Shown: piece by piece, positions 9,006-22,663 of the stretch
Layout: every line of letters starts with the position of its first letter
How positions within the stretch are numbered: position 1 is the stretch's first letter
Assembly: GCA_020284085.1 (NCBI GenBank)
Contig: JACEVL010000002.1
Coordinates: forward strand, 62,001-126,000
Length of the DNA: 64,000 nucleotides
Source: Aporrectodea caliginosa
Lineage: Eukaryota > Annelida > Clitellata > Crassiclitellata > Lumbricidae
Direction: 5' to 3'
The notes under the pieces: model-generated
The model's database searches: none
Seen by the model: the letters and a program-made list of their open reading frames with translations, nothing else
What the model was told of the DNA's origin: nothing
Translations under genes and position numbers: made by a program

Positions 9006-10411
9006 CTGGAATAAAAAGTCAGTGACACGAGCAATTTTTTAATAAATGCGACCTACCTAACACTAATATTTTGCATCGGCATTTCCACGCATGTTCTTAA
9101 TTTGCTGATATTCTTCTGTGCAACCATAATAGATTAGAAACAAAGAAATGAATTCATCTGCACCTGATTCATGAAACAAAATCTGACAGCGATGTCAATG
9201 TAATGCTTATGAAGTTATGCCACTGATTAAATGTTTCATGCTTCCTTCTCTTCCTCTCTATATAACTCTTGATGAATTTTCTTCCCACCAATTATTATTT
9301 GCGCATATTCAGACTCGGCAGCAGTAGCCTTTTAATGAACCTAACAAATGCACTAAATGTCATACAACAAATTTGTTATTGCACCGCTTCAATTTGAGTT
9401 TCACATGTAAGCTGTTACACAAATGTAGAGAATAATTATAGCACCCTATAATTTTCCTCAAGAAAACGCTGCCAACGGCAACTTATTTTGTACATTAGCT
9501 TCCATAAGTGGAAACATGAAAGCAAAACTAAAATAAATGACTATTTCCCCATATCTTGTGTAGAGAAAATTATTCAGTTAGTTCACAGCGAAGTGAGTTT
9601 CCACTACAGTGGAACTCCACTTAAACTCAAATCCTAATTATATATTAATTAATTTTTAATTAATTGACTATCGCGCCGGTGTCTTACGCACAAGGCATTA
9701 GATGACGACGGCCATACAAAACCCAGTCGTAATCAGTTCAGTACAGGAGGATTCCACCACCTGACATATAATAGGTCTAACCACACCAACTGACATAAGG
9801 GGTTAGCGATTCTGTAATAATAATTATTGTTCATAGCCAAATATCATTCCTGCAAGATTGACCGAGTTGAAGAGATAGCACAGTATTCGTTTTCTTTGTA
9901 TTCGTGTGTGACAGTCTACCAAATTTCTGTTGCAAATTCTCCGTGTCAGAGGTGTAATCTATCTTAATCATACATTGATACTAGGCTCTATTTATTTACT
10001 TACCCTGGTACCCAAACGTAAAAAGTAATGACATTAAAAGAATTCAAAGTGAATCGTAAAACCTTGCAGCTTCCAGACTCACAGTCATATACTTAAATCG
10101 CACCCGGAAGTTGCGAATAGACCTACAATGCCTACATCTCGGTTATATCGGAGATTGCAAACCTACGAAGAATCCTCTGCTGCAGACTGATCCCAGTCAA
10201 GATGTATTTCGTATAGAAAATGTTGGTAGCGCGATCTGCAGAATTATCATTGCCTTTCCAATTCAATATAGGAAAGACAGAATGATTTGCCTAGACCGAC
10301 TCTAATGCAAGCCACTTGGTTCAATGTGGTGGTTGAAGTAATGGATGTTCTTATGACAATAGTCAATTGAAGATGTCAATAACTTTGTTGATATGTTGTA
10401 GAGCAACTTAC
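9006..10411. other. Intron between leader and V-like exon of gene A
   Basis: No coding exon. At about 9650-9740 a TCGCGCCGGTGTCTTACGCA-like segment resembles the LINE-tail remnant at 40970-41070 and is probably a decayed insertion. The rest shows nothing I can assign. Confidence 0.4.
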
Positions 10412-10487
10412 CATGTTCAAAGAAAGAGAATATCAGCAGACTGAAGACCACTTTAAGAATAATTTCTCTGCTGTTGCCGTTGGTCAT
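10412..10487 (-). CDS. Signal-peptide exon of gene A
   Basis: ATG at 10487-10485; the donor GTAAGTTGC follows 10412. It encodes 25 residues: MTNGNSREIILK, then the hydrophobic core VVFSLLIFSFF, then EH and a phase-1 split Gly codon. The match to the leader of gene B (62432-62507) is close at both DNA and protein level, has the same 76-bp length, and continues into both flanks. A conserved acceptor-like CCAG at 10537-10540 suggests that the exon begins at about 10536 with 5' UTR and that an untranslated exon lies further upstream. Confidence 0.75.
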
Positions 10488-10559
10488 GTTGAACAAGTTT
10501 AATTGCTCAGAGGTTTCGCTGATTCTGTCTTTTTCACTGGACAAACATAACATAGAAAG

Positions 10560-12100
10560 TCAAGTTAAAACTTGGAGTAGGAACTTTGCAAATTACAAGA
10601 TTTTTTACACTGTACCACTAAAAAGTAATGGAAAAGGAAACAACAAAGCACAACCTGCTAAATATCTACATTCGAGTTGTAACATAACGAGTTTTATTGC
10701 TTCATAGCCCCTCTCCAAATTACACAGCACTCTTACTTTTATAATTATATCAACACATCGTAAGTCACTTAAAAGATCTACCGACCGACTGCAATGAATC
10801 GGTGATTGTTGTGGACCGTGTTTAATTTATCCTGTAAATGCTTAGGCTCCGTCAAGAAGCAAGTGTAGAATGAGATTGATTCTTTCAGTTTCGGTCAAAT
10901 TCGTCCCAAGAAGTTTAATATTCGTTATTTTACCTTATGTGATAATCATATTCCACTCTAAAATAACGTCATTTAAACTGTTTTCACAAGTACATAATGG
11001 TTTTTCAGACATTGTTGCAAAATGATACATTTATTCAATTGTCTGCTAGCTTATTTTGTCCAATAGCAAAACAAAAAATGTCCATCTACCAATTCTATAG
11101 GCCTACTTAACAGTTGATTTCCGCCTCCAAAGCCATTTCTGAAATGACACAGTTATGTCAGCAATAGGTACCTACATGTATAAGGTTGAGGTGCAGTGTA
11201 TTCATTTATTCGCCTAATCAAAAGACGTCGTTTGCTTTGTTGCCTGTTGACTACACAATTATTATTGCTCTGCTGAAGTTTTTATCAGGCGAATCATAGC
11301 CTGACCATGTATTTCAGCCAAGGTAAAACTACGTCTCAGTCCTGCACAACACTCGGTCACGGGGATAGCCACGCCTATTAGCAATGCTGATGACTGTTAA
11401 TGCACCTTTGCGAGGTTGGCCTACTTAAAACACCCTATAATTATTAAGTAACCTGATGCACACCGATACACACTGACATACATCCACACACGCTGAGCTT
11501 CATTGTAAATCCAAAATCTTAAGGCCATAGTGATAAGACTGATAAGACTCAACCCAGTAAAAGAAAGATTGTTAAACCTGGTTTTAAAAAGATTAATGGA
11601 TATATTCCATCCCGCATAAATAGGCCTATATCATAACGAACCTATGAAGGAGATGAAAACAATTACCCTAGTGGCCTATCTTATGAAATCTTATTTTCGT
11701 TGAAGCACCAAAATCAGGCTATGTTTATAACAGATTTCAAATGGTGCATGAAGGAATAAAAAAATTTATTGACTGATTTTAAGTAGATTTTCTTCTGCTG
11801 TAAAAGAAACAATAAGACACGCATTAAATAGAGTCGGTTAGAGGAGCTAAACACAATTCGAGTACACCGTAAAAAATATCCTAGTAGGACATAAGAAAGT
11901 GTCAGATGCACACTGAATAATATAGATTTAAGATTATTTTATGGAATATTAAAAGGTAATATAGGCAAAATATACTTTACTGCATTATATATAATGTAAC
12001 AGTTAATAAATTCCATGTTGGCTATAACGACCTATAGGCTACATTGCAGAAGAAGGAAGTTGAGCAGGTTATACGTGTCATAATAGGCCAAAGCATTATT
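10560..12100. other. Region upstream of gene A, no gene seen
   Basis: The first ~60 bp resembles the sequence above the gene B leader, so the duplication reaches at least this far. Beyond that are AT-rich sequence and scattered AGGCCTA motifs, with no supportable ORF, RNA gene or complete transposon. Confidence 0.4.
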
Positions 12101-12119
12101 ACATTTTAAACACGGCCTA

Positions 12120-12285
12120 TGACGATCACCAATTCATTGCAGGTGGACTCGAGCTGACATTGTAGACGCCACACCCGTACACGGCCGAAGAATGGCGAAG
12201 TTAAGAGTGTCAGATGCTCAAGTCGTTCTTTTGTTGCAACGAAATAGCAAAACCTCCGATGCATAAGAAGACGAGACAGAACTTC
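12120..12285 (-). repeat. Dispersed repeat, inverted copy of 43005-43170
   Basis: The reverse complement matches 43005-43170 at roughly 80% by eye, including CTTCTTATGCATCGGAGG, TTTTGCTATTTCG and GTGTACGGGTGTGGC. Neither copy has recognisable ends, so the element type is unknown. The adjoining plus-strand ORF 12214-12582 overlaps the repeat and has no domain I recognise. Confidence 0.6.
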
Positions 12286-12586
12286 TTGATTCATGTGCAA
12301 CACCTGTGTTCTAAAACTGCTTTCAAACGTTGCTTCAATGAAAATCACTGTGACATGAAGCGTTACAGTTTGACAATTTTTGGCGGGGATATAAAACCGG
12401 GCCGTAAGAAGAGGAGATGGCCTTTGATGCGTTGCAGTCTCTTCTTAGACAACCCCAAACATACATTTGTAGGGGTTGACTTATCTGGCATCAGATCATT
12501 AGTGAACCCAGACACAGACTCAGACACTCCAACCGTTGAGGGGTTGGAATTCCAGGCCACTGAACATAGACCGAATGACTGAGTCC

Positions 12587-15500
12587 AATAGACAGATAGA
12601 AGCAGACAGGCAAAGATAGACAGAGACAGATAGAAGCAGACAGGCAAAGATAGACAGAGACAGAGACAGATAGAAGCAGACAGGCAAAGATAGACAGAGA
12701 CAGATAGAAGCAGACAGGCAAAGATAGACAGAGACAGAGACAGATAGAAGCAGACAGGCAAAGATAGACAGAGACAGAGACAGATAGAAGCAGATAGGCA
12801 AAGATAGACAGAGACAGAGACAGAGAGAGATAGAAGCAGACAGGCAAAGATAGACAGAGACAGAGACAGATAGAAGCAGACAGGCAAAGATAGACAGAGA
12901 CAGAAACAGAGAGAGATAGAAGCAGACAGGCAAAGATAGACAGAGACAGATAGAAGCAGACAGGCAAAGATAGACAGAGACAGAGACAGAGAGAGATAGA
13001 GGCAGACAGGCAAAGATAGACAGAGACAGAGACAGAGAGAGATAGAGGCAGACAGGCAGACAAAGATAGACAGAGACAGAAGACAGAGAGAAGCAGACAG
13101 GCAAAGATAGACAGAGACAGGCAAAGATAGACAGAGCACAGATAGACAGAGACAGAGACAGACAGATAGACAGAGACAGGCAAAGAGAGAGAGAGAGATA
13201 GAAGCAGACAGGCAAAGATAGACAGAGACAGAGACAGAGAGAGATAGAAGCAGACAGGCAGAAGACAGAGACAGAGACAGATAGAAGCAGACAGGACAGA
13301 GAAGATAGACAGAGACAGACAGAGACAGAGACAGATAGAAGCAGACAGGCAAAAAGATAGACAGAGACAGATAGAAGCAGACAGGCAAAGATAGACAGAG
13401 ACAGAGACAGATAGAAGCAGACAGGCAAAGATAGACAGAGACAGAGATAGAAGCAGATAGGCAAAGATAGACAGAGACAGAGACAGATAGAAGCAGACAG
13501 GCAAAGATAGACAGAGACAGAGACAGATAGAAGCAGACAGGCAAAGATAGACAGAGACAGATAGAAGCAGACAGGCAAAGATAGACAGAGACAGAGACAG
13601 ATAGAAGCAGACAGGCAAAGATAGACAGAGACAGAGACAGATAGAAGCAGACAGGCAAAGATAGACAGAGACAGAGACAGATAGAAGCAGACAGGCAAAG
13701 ATAGACAGAGACAGAGACAGATAGAAGCAGACAGGCAAAGATAGACAGAGAGACAGAGAGAGATAGAAGCAGACAGGCAAAGATAGACAGAGACAGAGAC
13801 AGATAGAAGCAGACAGGCAAAGATAGACAGAGACAGAGACAGAGAGAGAGAGAAGCAGACAGGCAAAGATAGACAGAGACAGATAGAAGCAGACAGGCAA
13901 AGATAGACAGAGACAGAGACAGATAGACAGAGACAGAGACAGATAGAAGCAGGCAAAGATAGACAGAGACAGCAGACAGAGACAGAGACAGATAGAAGCA
14001 GACAGGCAAAGATAGACAGAGACAGATAGAAGCAGACAGGCAAAGATAGACAGAGACAGAGACAGATAGAAGCAGACAGGCAAAGATAGACAGAGACAGA
14101 TAGAAGCAGACAGGCAAAGATAGACAGAGACAGAGACAGAGAGAGATAGAAGCAGACAGATAGACAGAGACAAAGAGCAGACAGAGAGATAGACAGAGAC
14201 AGATAGAAGCAGACAGGCAAAGATAGACAGAGACAGACAGACAGATAGAAGCAGACAGGCAAAGATAGACAGAGACAGAGAGAAGCAGAAGCAGACAGGC
14301 AAAGATAGACAGAGACAGAGAACAGAGAGAGAAGAGAGACAGACAGAGAAAGACAGAGACAGAGACAGATAGAAGCAGACAGGCAAAGATAGACAGAGAC
14401 AGAGACAGAGAGAAGCAGACAGGCAAAGATAGACAGACAGAGACAGATAGAAGCAGAGGCAAAGATAGACAGAGACAGAGACAGATAGAAGCAGACAGGC
14501 AAAGATAGACAGAGACAGAGACAGATAGAAGCAGACAGGCAAAGATAGACAGAGACAGAGACAGATAGAGCAGACAGGCAAAGATAGAGAGAGACAGAGA
14601 CAGATAGAAGCAGACAGGCAAAGATAGACAGAGACAGAGACAGATAGAAGCAGACAGGCAAAGATAGACAGAGACAGATAGAAGCAGACAGGCAAAGATA
14701 GACAGAGACAGAGACAGATAGAAGCAGACAGGCAAAGATAGACAGAGACAGATAGAAGCAGACAGGCAAAGATAGACAGAGACAGAGACAGATAGAAGCA
14801 GACAGGCAAAGATAGCAGAGACAGATAGAAGCAGAGACAGATAGACAGAGACAGAGACAGATAGAAGCAGACAGGCAAAGATAGACAGAGACAGATAGAA
14901 GCAGACAGGCAAAGATAGACAGAGACAGAGACAGAGACAGGCAAAGATAGACAGAGACAGAGACAGATAGAAGCAGAGACAGATAGACAGAGACAGAGAC
15001 AGATAGACAGACAGACAAAGGCAGACAGAGACAGAGACAGATAGAAGCAGACAGGCAAAGATAGACAGAGACAGAGACAGATAGACAGGCAAAGATAGAC
15101 AGGAGACAGAGACAGAGAGAGATAGAAGCAGACAGGCAAAGATAGACAGAGACAGAGACAGAGACAGATAGAAGCAGACAGGCAAAGAGAGACAGAGACA
15201 GATAGAAGCAGACAGGCAAAGATAGACAGAGACAGATAGAAGCAGACAGGCAAAGATAGACAGAGACAGAGACAGATAGAAGCAGACAGGCAAAGATAGA
15301 CAGAGACAGATAGAAGCAGACAGGCAAAGATAGACAGAGACAGAGACAGATAGAAGCAGACAGGCAAAGATAGACAGAGACAGAGACAGATAGAAGCAGA
15401 CAGGCAAAGATAGACAGAGACAGAGACAGATAGAAGCAGACAGGCAAAGATAGACAGAGACAGAGACAGATAGAAGCAGACAGGCAAACAGAGACAGAGA

Positions 15501-18500
15501 CAGATAGAAGCAGACAGGCAAAGATAGACAGAGACAGAGACAGAGAGAAGCAGACAGGCAAAGATAGACAGACAGACAGAGAGACAGACAGGCAAAGCAG
15601 ACAGGCAAAGATAGAAGCAGACAGACAGAGACAGAGAGAGATAGAAGCAGACAGGCAAAGATAGACAGAGACAGAGACAGATAGAAGCAGACAGGCAAAG
15701 ATAGACAGAGACAGAGACAGATAGAAGCAGACAGGCAAAGATAGACAGAGACAGAGACAGAGACAGGCAAAGATAGACAGAGACAGAGACAGGCAAGCAG
15801 ATAGGCAAAGATAGACAGAGACAGATAGAAGCAGACAGGCAAAGATAGACAGAGACAGAGACAGATAGAAGCAGACAGGCAAAGATAGACAGAGACAGAG
15901 ACAGAGAGAGATAGAAGCAGACAGGCAAAGATAGACAGAGACAGAGACAGAGACAGAGAGAAGCAGACAGGCAAAGATAGACAGAGACAGAGACAGATAG
16001 AAGCAGACAGGCAAAGATAGACAGAGACAGAGACAGAGAGAGATAGAAGCAGACAGGCAAAGATAGACAGAGACAGAGAGAGATAGAAGCAGACAGGCAA
16101 AGATAGACAGAGACAGAGACAGATAGAAGCAGACAGGCAAAGATAGACAGAGACAGAGACAGCAAAGATAGACAGACAGAAGACAGAGACAGATAGACAG
16201 AGACAGAGACAGATAGAAGCAGACAGGCAAAGATAGACAGAGACACAGAGACAGATAGAAGCAGACAGGCAAAGATAGACAGAGACAGAGACAGATAGAA
16301 GCAGACAGGCAAAGATAAGATAGACAGAGACAGATAGAAGCAGACAGGCAAAGATAGACAGAGAGACAGAGAGCAGATAGGCAAAGATAGACAGACAGGC
16401 AAAGATAGACAGATAGACAGAGACAGAGAGAAGCAGACAGGCAAAGATAGACAGAGACAGAGACAGATAGAAGCAGACAGGCAAAGATAGACAGAGACAG
16501 ATAGAAGCAGACAGGCAAAGATAGACAGAGACAGAGACAGATAGAAGCAGACAGGCAAAGATAGACAGAGACAGAGACAGATAGAAGCAGACAGGCAAAG
16601 ATAGACAGAGACAGATAGAAGCAGACAGGCAAAGATAGACAGAGACAGAGACAGAGAGAGATAGAAGCAGACAGGCAAAGATAGACAGAGACAGAGACAG
16701 ATAGAAGCAGACAGGCAAAGATAGACAGAGACAGAGACAGATAGAAGCAGACAGGCAAAGATAGACAGAGACAGAGACAGATAGAAGCAGACAGGCAAAG
16801 ATAGACAGAGACAGAGACAGATAGAAGCAGACAGGCAGAAGATAGACAGAGACAGAGACAGAGAGAGAGAGAGAGAGACAGATAGAAGCAGACAGGCAAA
16901 GATAGACAGAGACAGAGACAGAGATAGCAGACAGGCAAAGATAGACAGAGACAGAGACAGAGAGAGATAGACAGAGAGAAGCAGACAGGCAGAGATAGAC
17001 AGAGAGATAGAAGCAGACAGGCAAAGATAGACAGAGACAGAGAGAGATAGAAGCAGACAGGCAAAGATAGACAGAGACAGATAGACAGAGACAGAGAGAC
17101 AGCAGACAGAAAGAGACAGAGACAGAGAGAGAGAAGCAGACAGCAAAGATAGACAGAAAGATAGACAGGCAAAGACAGAGACAGAGACAGATAGAAGCAG
17201 ACAGGCAAAGATAGACAGAGACAGAGACAGATAGAAGCAGACAGGCAAAGATAGACAGAGACAGAGACAGAGAGGCAAAGACAGACAGGACAGAGACAGA
17301 TAGAAGCAGACAGCAAAGATAGACAGAGACAGAGAGAGAGAGATAGAAGCAGACAGGCAAAGATAGACAGAGACAGAGACAGATAGAAGCAGACAGGCAA
17401 AGATAGACAGAGACAGAGACAGATAGAAGCAGACAGGCAAAGATAGACAGAGACAGAGACAGAGAGAGATAGACAGCAGACAGGCAAAGATAGACAGAGA
17501 CAGAGACAGATAGAAGCAGACAGGCAAAGATAGACAGAGACAGAGACAGATATAGAAGCAGACAGGCAAAGATAGACACAGAGACAGAGACAGAGACAGA
17601 GATAGAAGCAGACAGGCAAAGATAGACAGAGACAGAGACAGATAGAAGCAGACAGGCAAAGATAGACAGAGACAGAGACAGAGAGAGATAGAAGCAGACA
17701 GGCAAAGATAGACAGAGACAGAGACAGAGAGAGATAGAAGCAGACAGGCAAAGATAGACAGAGACAGAGACAGATAGAAGCAGACAGGCAAAGATAGACA
17801 GAGACAGAGACAGAGAGAGATAGAAGCAGACAGGCAAAGATAGACAGAGACAGAGACAGATAGAAGCAGACAGGCAAAGATAGACAGAGACAGAGACAGA
17901 TAGAAGCAGACAGGCAAAGATAGACAGAGACAGAGACAGAGACAGAGAGAGATAGAAGCAGACAGGCAAAGATAGACAGAGACAGAGACAGATAGAAGCA
18001 GACAGGCAAAGATAGACAGAGACAGAGACAGAGAAGAGACAAGCAAAGAGGCAAAGAGAGACAGAGACAGAGACAGATAGAAGCAGACAGGCAAAGATAG
18101 ACAGAGAGACAGAGAGACAGAGACAGATAGACAGAGACAGATAGAAGCAGACAGGCAAAGATAGACAGAGACAGAGACAGGCAAAGATAGACAGAGACAG
18201 AGACAGAGAAGCAGACAGGCAAAGATAGACAGAGACAGATAGATAGAAGCAGACAGGCAAAGATAGACAGAGACAGAGACAGATAGAGATAGAAGCAGAC
18301 AGAGCAGAAGATAGACAGAGACAGAGAGAGATAGAACAGACAGGCAAAGATAGACAGAGACAGATAGAAGCAGACAGGCAAAGATAGACAGAGACAGAGA
18401 CAGATAGAAGCAGACAGGCAAAGATAGACAGAGACAGAGACAGAGAGAGATAGAAGCAGACAGGCAAAGATAGACAGAGACAGAGACAGAGAGAGATAGA

Positions 18501-19972
18501 AGCAGACAGGCAAAGATAGACAGAGACAGAGACAGATAGAAGCAGACAGGCAAAGATAGACAGAGACAGAGACAGATAGAAGCAGACAGGCAAAGATAGA
18601 CAGAGACAGAGACAGAGAGAAGCAGACAGGCAAAGAAGGCAAAGACAGAGACAGAGACAGATAGAAGCAGACAGGATAGATAGACAGAGACAGATAGAAG
18701 CAGACAGGCAAAGATAGACAGAGACAGAGACAGAGAGATAAGCAGACAGGCAAAGATAGACAGAGACAGAGACAGATAGAAGCAGACAGCAAAGCAGAAG
18801 ACATAGACAGAGACAGAGAGAGATAGAAGCAGACAGGCAAAGATAGACAGAGACAGAGACAGAGACAGATAGATAGACAGACAGACAGATAGAAGCAGAC
18901 AGGCAAAGATAGACAGAGACAGAGACAGAGAGAGATAGAAGCAGACAGGCAAAGATAGACAGAGACAGAGACAGATAGAAGCAGACAGGCAAAGATAGAC
19001 AGAGACAGAGACAGATAGAAGCAGACAGGCAAAGATAGACAGAGACAGACAGAGAGATAGATAGAAGCAGACAGGCAAAGATAGACAGAGACAGATAGAA
19101 GAGACAGGCAGCAGACAGAGACAGAGACAGATAGACAGAGACAGAGATAGAAGAGAGAGATAGAAGCAGACAGGCAAAGACAGAGACAGAGACAGAGAGA
19201 TAGACAGACAGGCAAAGATAAAAGACAGAGACAGAGAGAGACAGAGAGACAGATAGAAGCAGACAGGCAAAGATAGACAGAGACAGAGACAGAGACAGAA
19301 GCAGACAGGCAAAGACAGACAGAGACACAGACAGATAGAAGCAGACAGGCAAAGATAGACAGAGACAGAGACAGATAGATAGAAGCAGACAGGCAGACAG
19401 AGACAGAGATAGAAGCAGACAGGCAAAGATAGAGACAGAGACAGAGACAGACAGATAGAAGCAGACAGGCAAAGATAGACAGAGACAGAGACAGATAGAA
19501 GCAGACAGGCAAAGATAGACAGAGACAGAGATAGAAGCAGACAGGCAAAGATAGACAGAGACATAGACAGATAGAAGCAGACAGGCAAAGATAGACAGAG
19601 AGACAGATAGAAGCAGACAGGCAAAGATAGACAGAGACAGAGACAGAGAGATAGAAGCAGACAGGCAAAGATAGACAGAGACAGAGAAGCAGATAGATAG
19701 AAGATAGACAGAGACAGAGACAGATAGAAGCAGACAGGCAAAGATAGACAGAGACAGAGACAGAGAGAGATAGAAGCAGACAGGCAAAGATAGACAGAGA
19801 CAGAGAGAGATAGAAGCAGACAGGCAAAGATAGACATAGACAGAGACAGATAGAAGCAGACAGGCAAAGATAGACAGAGACAGAGACAGAGACAGAGAGA
19901 GATAGAAGCAGACAGGCAAAGATAGACAGAGACAGAGACAGAGAGAAGCAGACAGGCAAAGATAGACAGATA
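12587..19972. repeat. 7.4-kb GATA/GACA-rich minisatellite
   Basis: A continuous array whose commonest unit is 40 bp (CAGACAGGCAAAGATAGACA then GAGACAGAGACAGATAGAAG). Shorter 34-bp units lose one GAGACA hexamer and longer units add GAGA or GACAGA blocks; small truncations and fusions are frequent. At about 40 bp per unit there are roughly 180 units. The reverse strand has no stop codon in any frame, so three ORFs of about 2,500 codons appear (12363-20018, 12491-19867, 12520-19959). Unit lengths of 34, 40 and 46 all leave remainder 1 on division by three, so each frame cycles through the same Leu/Ser/Cys/Val/Tyr peptides. These are not genes. Confidence 0.95.
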
Positions 19973-20018
19973 GTGATGCTGTGTTCGTTAGATATTCATA
20001 GGCCTGCCTACCTTTCAT

Positions 20019-20540
20019 CAGTGTGATTCTCGTTAACGATAACGATAACGAAAATGTTCGTTAACGAAAATAAATGATTTCGTTAACGATAACTTTATCT
20101 ATAACTAAAAAATATCATTAACTATAACTATAACTATAACGAAAATAACAATAACGAAAATTCTTCTTTATTTTCGTTAATACAAAAATAAAAATAGGAA
20201 GTGCAATATGGACGATTCGTCATAAAATGAGATTAAAGAATGCGATATTTTTATTATGCAGTTTGTCAGTTACATTGGAAACTCGTGTATTCGTGAAAGG
20301 CTTTCATAGCACTGAGCAAATTGTGAAACAGAGTGTTAATACGCACAATTTTGCTTATAGCCTTAATTATTGTAACTAAGTAGTAACTAAAATTAACTAA
20401 AATAAAAATCCATTAACTATGACTATAACTATAACTAAAAAATAATACTAACTATAACTATAACTATAACTAAAATAAAAAAACCATTAACTATAACTGT
20501 AACTATAACTAAAATAAAATCTGTAAGGAGAATCACACTG
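20019..20540 (+). mobile_element. hAT-type MITE, copy 1
   Basis: Termini CAGTGTGATTCTC (20019-20031) and GAGAATCACACTG (20528-20540) with exact 8-bp target copies CCTTTCAT at 20011-20018 and 20541-20548. The interior has subterminal arrays of GATAACGAAAA and TAACTA units. 522 bp, no transposase. An inverted sister copy lies at 27412-27955. Confidence 0.92.
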
Positions 20541-20565
20541 CCTTTCATGCATATAAAAAATATAA

Positions 20566-20694
20566 AATACATGATTATGATGACGATGATGATGATGATG
20601 ACGACGATGATGATGAAAATGATGATGATGATGATGACGACGACGACGACGATGATGATGATGATGATGATGCTGATGATGATGATGATGGCTA
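20566..20694. repeat. ATG/ACG trinucleotide microsatellite
   Basis: Imperfect (GAT)n mixed with (GAC)n, giving a spurious Met-rich ORF. Confidence 0.9.
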
Positions 20695-20699
20695 CAATT

Positions 20700-21000
20700 T
20701 ATAATTATGGTGCCGTAACGCGGTCATAACGCGGCCGTACCGCTACAAGGGCGACTCAAAAACAGCTAACAAGCGGGATGAGCTTTAGCGAACAAAATTT
20801 AACAGGATTTGAGCTTAGAGTTAGAGGGGTCTACTAAGTCAGCCGATCTGATGGCGGGAGGCAGACTGTTCCGAGAAAGTGCGATCACCGCAGCCTCTCC
20901 TCATCCTCCGCCTATATCGGTTAAAACCTTAGGTAAAAAAAGAACTCTTTGCAGCTACATAAAACTATTTAGTTCAAAATAGCTGTAAACAGTAATCCGA
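20700..21000. other. Unassigned intergenic stretch
   Basis: No ORF, splice-supported exon or element end recognised. Confidence 0.4.
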
Positions 21001-21009
21001 CATAAGTTA

Positions 21010-21425
21010 TAATTATAAGGCGCCACTTCAAGCCTCATCAGTGGCTCTCCCGACCCGAACCAGTGAAATTACCGTCAAATGATACAGCCTTGAGGCGCTT
21101 GCGAAACTGTAGAAGGGACAAACTGAGGAGCGAGAACCTAGTCAGCTCTCGAGTGGGGCTATTCCAGCTGGTGGGTACAACATAGGCAAAGCTTCTGGGC
21201 TGAGCTGTAAGAATACGCGTGTGAGGGACAGTCAGGAGTTTATGGGCAGCCAACCGAAAAGCGGCGTGACTCGGGACCGAGGAGACCGAAATGCAGTCCC
21301 AAAGGTATGATGGAGCAGAGGCAATAAGACAGTTACGTATAAGGGTCAGGATCTTAAACTGAAATCGCTGCTGGATGGGAAGCTTTATGGCCAAACCTTG
21401 AAACACCACCAATAGGATTCATTAA
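21010..21425 (-). mobile_element. LINE 3' coding fragment
   Basis: The minus-strand frame contains the C-terminal landmarks of L2/CR1-type LINE proteins, including a VPTSWNS segment in the place of the usual WN-LP motif, ending GSGRESH before a stop. The 3' tail with AGGCGCCACTTCAAG lies at the lower-coordinate end. It is heavily 5' truncated. Confidence 0.6.
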
Positions 21426-21429
21426 GAAC

Positions 21430-22526
21430 GGACTGAAATAACTAGTGAATCTCCAACAAAGATTGCGTTGCCAATACAACCCTGGTGCAGATAAAGAAGT
21501 GAATTAAAGTAGTGATGGCATTAAACAGAAGATAAAGCAGCGGACAGAACGGAGCTAGCTGACAGAGGTGTTAGAACAATTAGCGGCAGGGATTGATCCC
21601 GGTCTAGGACAACTCTATGATCACGGACTGTGAAATTCAAAATAATATCCGGAAAACCGATGCGTTAATAGCTGCATTATGAATTAAAATTAGCACCCAT
21701 GAACATCAAGCACCATCTTTCTAAATCACGATCAATATGCCAACTGTATTTAAGTAAATAAAAGAAAAATAAGCTTATTTACAAATAAATCACTTGTGTC
21801 AAGTTCTTTCTGATAGATAAACGGTTGTTGGCTTATAGCTATTTTTAAATCTTCCATGCCAATTACAATTCATTGCAATTCGTTTCATATACAATTGGAT
21901 TGTTCAATATTGCTCTATAATTTATGCTGCTAATTTAGCCTGAATAGAGTATTTTTTAAATCTGTGAAGCCAGCCTTGAATACGAAATAAGCATACAGCA
22001 CATGTTTTTTCACTTTCTGCAATAAAAGCTCATACGTGACAAAAACGGAAGCTATCATGGCACTGGCATCAACCAGGAGTTCCCCACAATGTTGGTTGTT
22101 AGCGACTCCTGACAAACACATTCTTGGGTCTGTACTCCCAAAAAATGAGGCAATCCTGAGGAATTCCATGTTGCATTACCAGAACAGTTGGTGAGACCCC
22201 GAAAGCAACAATAGGCCTAGTCGTTGCGTCGGTAATTCGGGAGATAGCTAGAATTCCGCACAGCGTGCTGATTCGGGAGTTCGCAAGCACTGTAAGTTGT
22301 ATGAGCCAAGATTTCTGCTGATTCAAGGAGTTACAGTTTGAGGTCGATTTAAATTAACTCTTTCAGTCATCATCTCTTATATTTCTTCGAACACCTTATA
22401 GCCATGCGCTTTCTTTGATGAGCGTGTCACTGAAGACATCGAGGCTGCTCTGGTAATACAATCTTACTCATCCACCTAATCCGTTATCCATGCAGCGTCT
22501 GGACAGGAAATCCTTCGACCACCAGA
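21430..22526. other. Unassigned stretch
   Basis: Short minus-strand open segments between 21930 and 22330 show no domain I recognise and no splice pattern that I trust. No RNA gene or complete element is seen. Confidence 0.3.
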
Positions 22527-22663
22527 CAGGGGCGGACTGGGGGAAAGTTGCAGGCCGGGCAATTCTAAATCTTGGCAGGTCACTGGGGGATATGTCTGGG
22601 GAGGGGCTGTGAAATTCCAAACGGATAGGCATTCTTGTATCAGTTTGCTAATTGCCTTTACTA

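Larger units (their letters stand above)
4185..10487 (-). other. Gene A model: Ig-like receptor paralogue, partial and disrupted
   Basis: Three minus-strand exons in order: leader (10412-10487), V-like (8673-9005) and C2-like (4185-4694). All have GT/AG boundaries; the leader ends in phase 1 and the other two are phase 1-1. They match the leader, V and C2 exons of gene B in order, length and phase, so A is a tandem paralogue of B. The gene runs towards the left edge and no stalk, IPT or transmembrane exon is seen for it. Two insertions affect it: an LTR element in the V-C2 intron, antisense, and a small hAT element inside the C2 exon. The hAT brings an in-frame TAG, so the gene is probably non-functional past the V domain unless the insert is spliced out. 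Confidence 0.65.

Noticed and set aside
12214..12582. 122-codon plus-strand ORF next to the minisatellite
   Set aside because: Overlaps a dispersed repeat, no domain signal, no splice support.
12363..20018. Three overlapping minus-strand ORFs of about 2,450-2,550 codons
   Set aside because: They are the stop-free reverse strand of the GATA/GACA minisatellite; all three frames give the same cycling Leu/Ser/Cys peptides because unit lengths are not multiples of three.
20547..20729. Methionine-rich 60-codon ORF
   Set aside because: Translation of an ATG/ACG microsatellite.
22200..22330. Possible receptor fragment on the minus strand (hydrophobic stretch)
   Set aside because: No motif series, and neighbouring frames are equally open; too short to assign.
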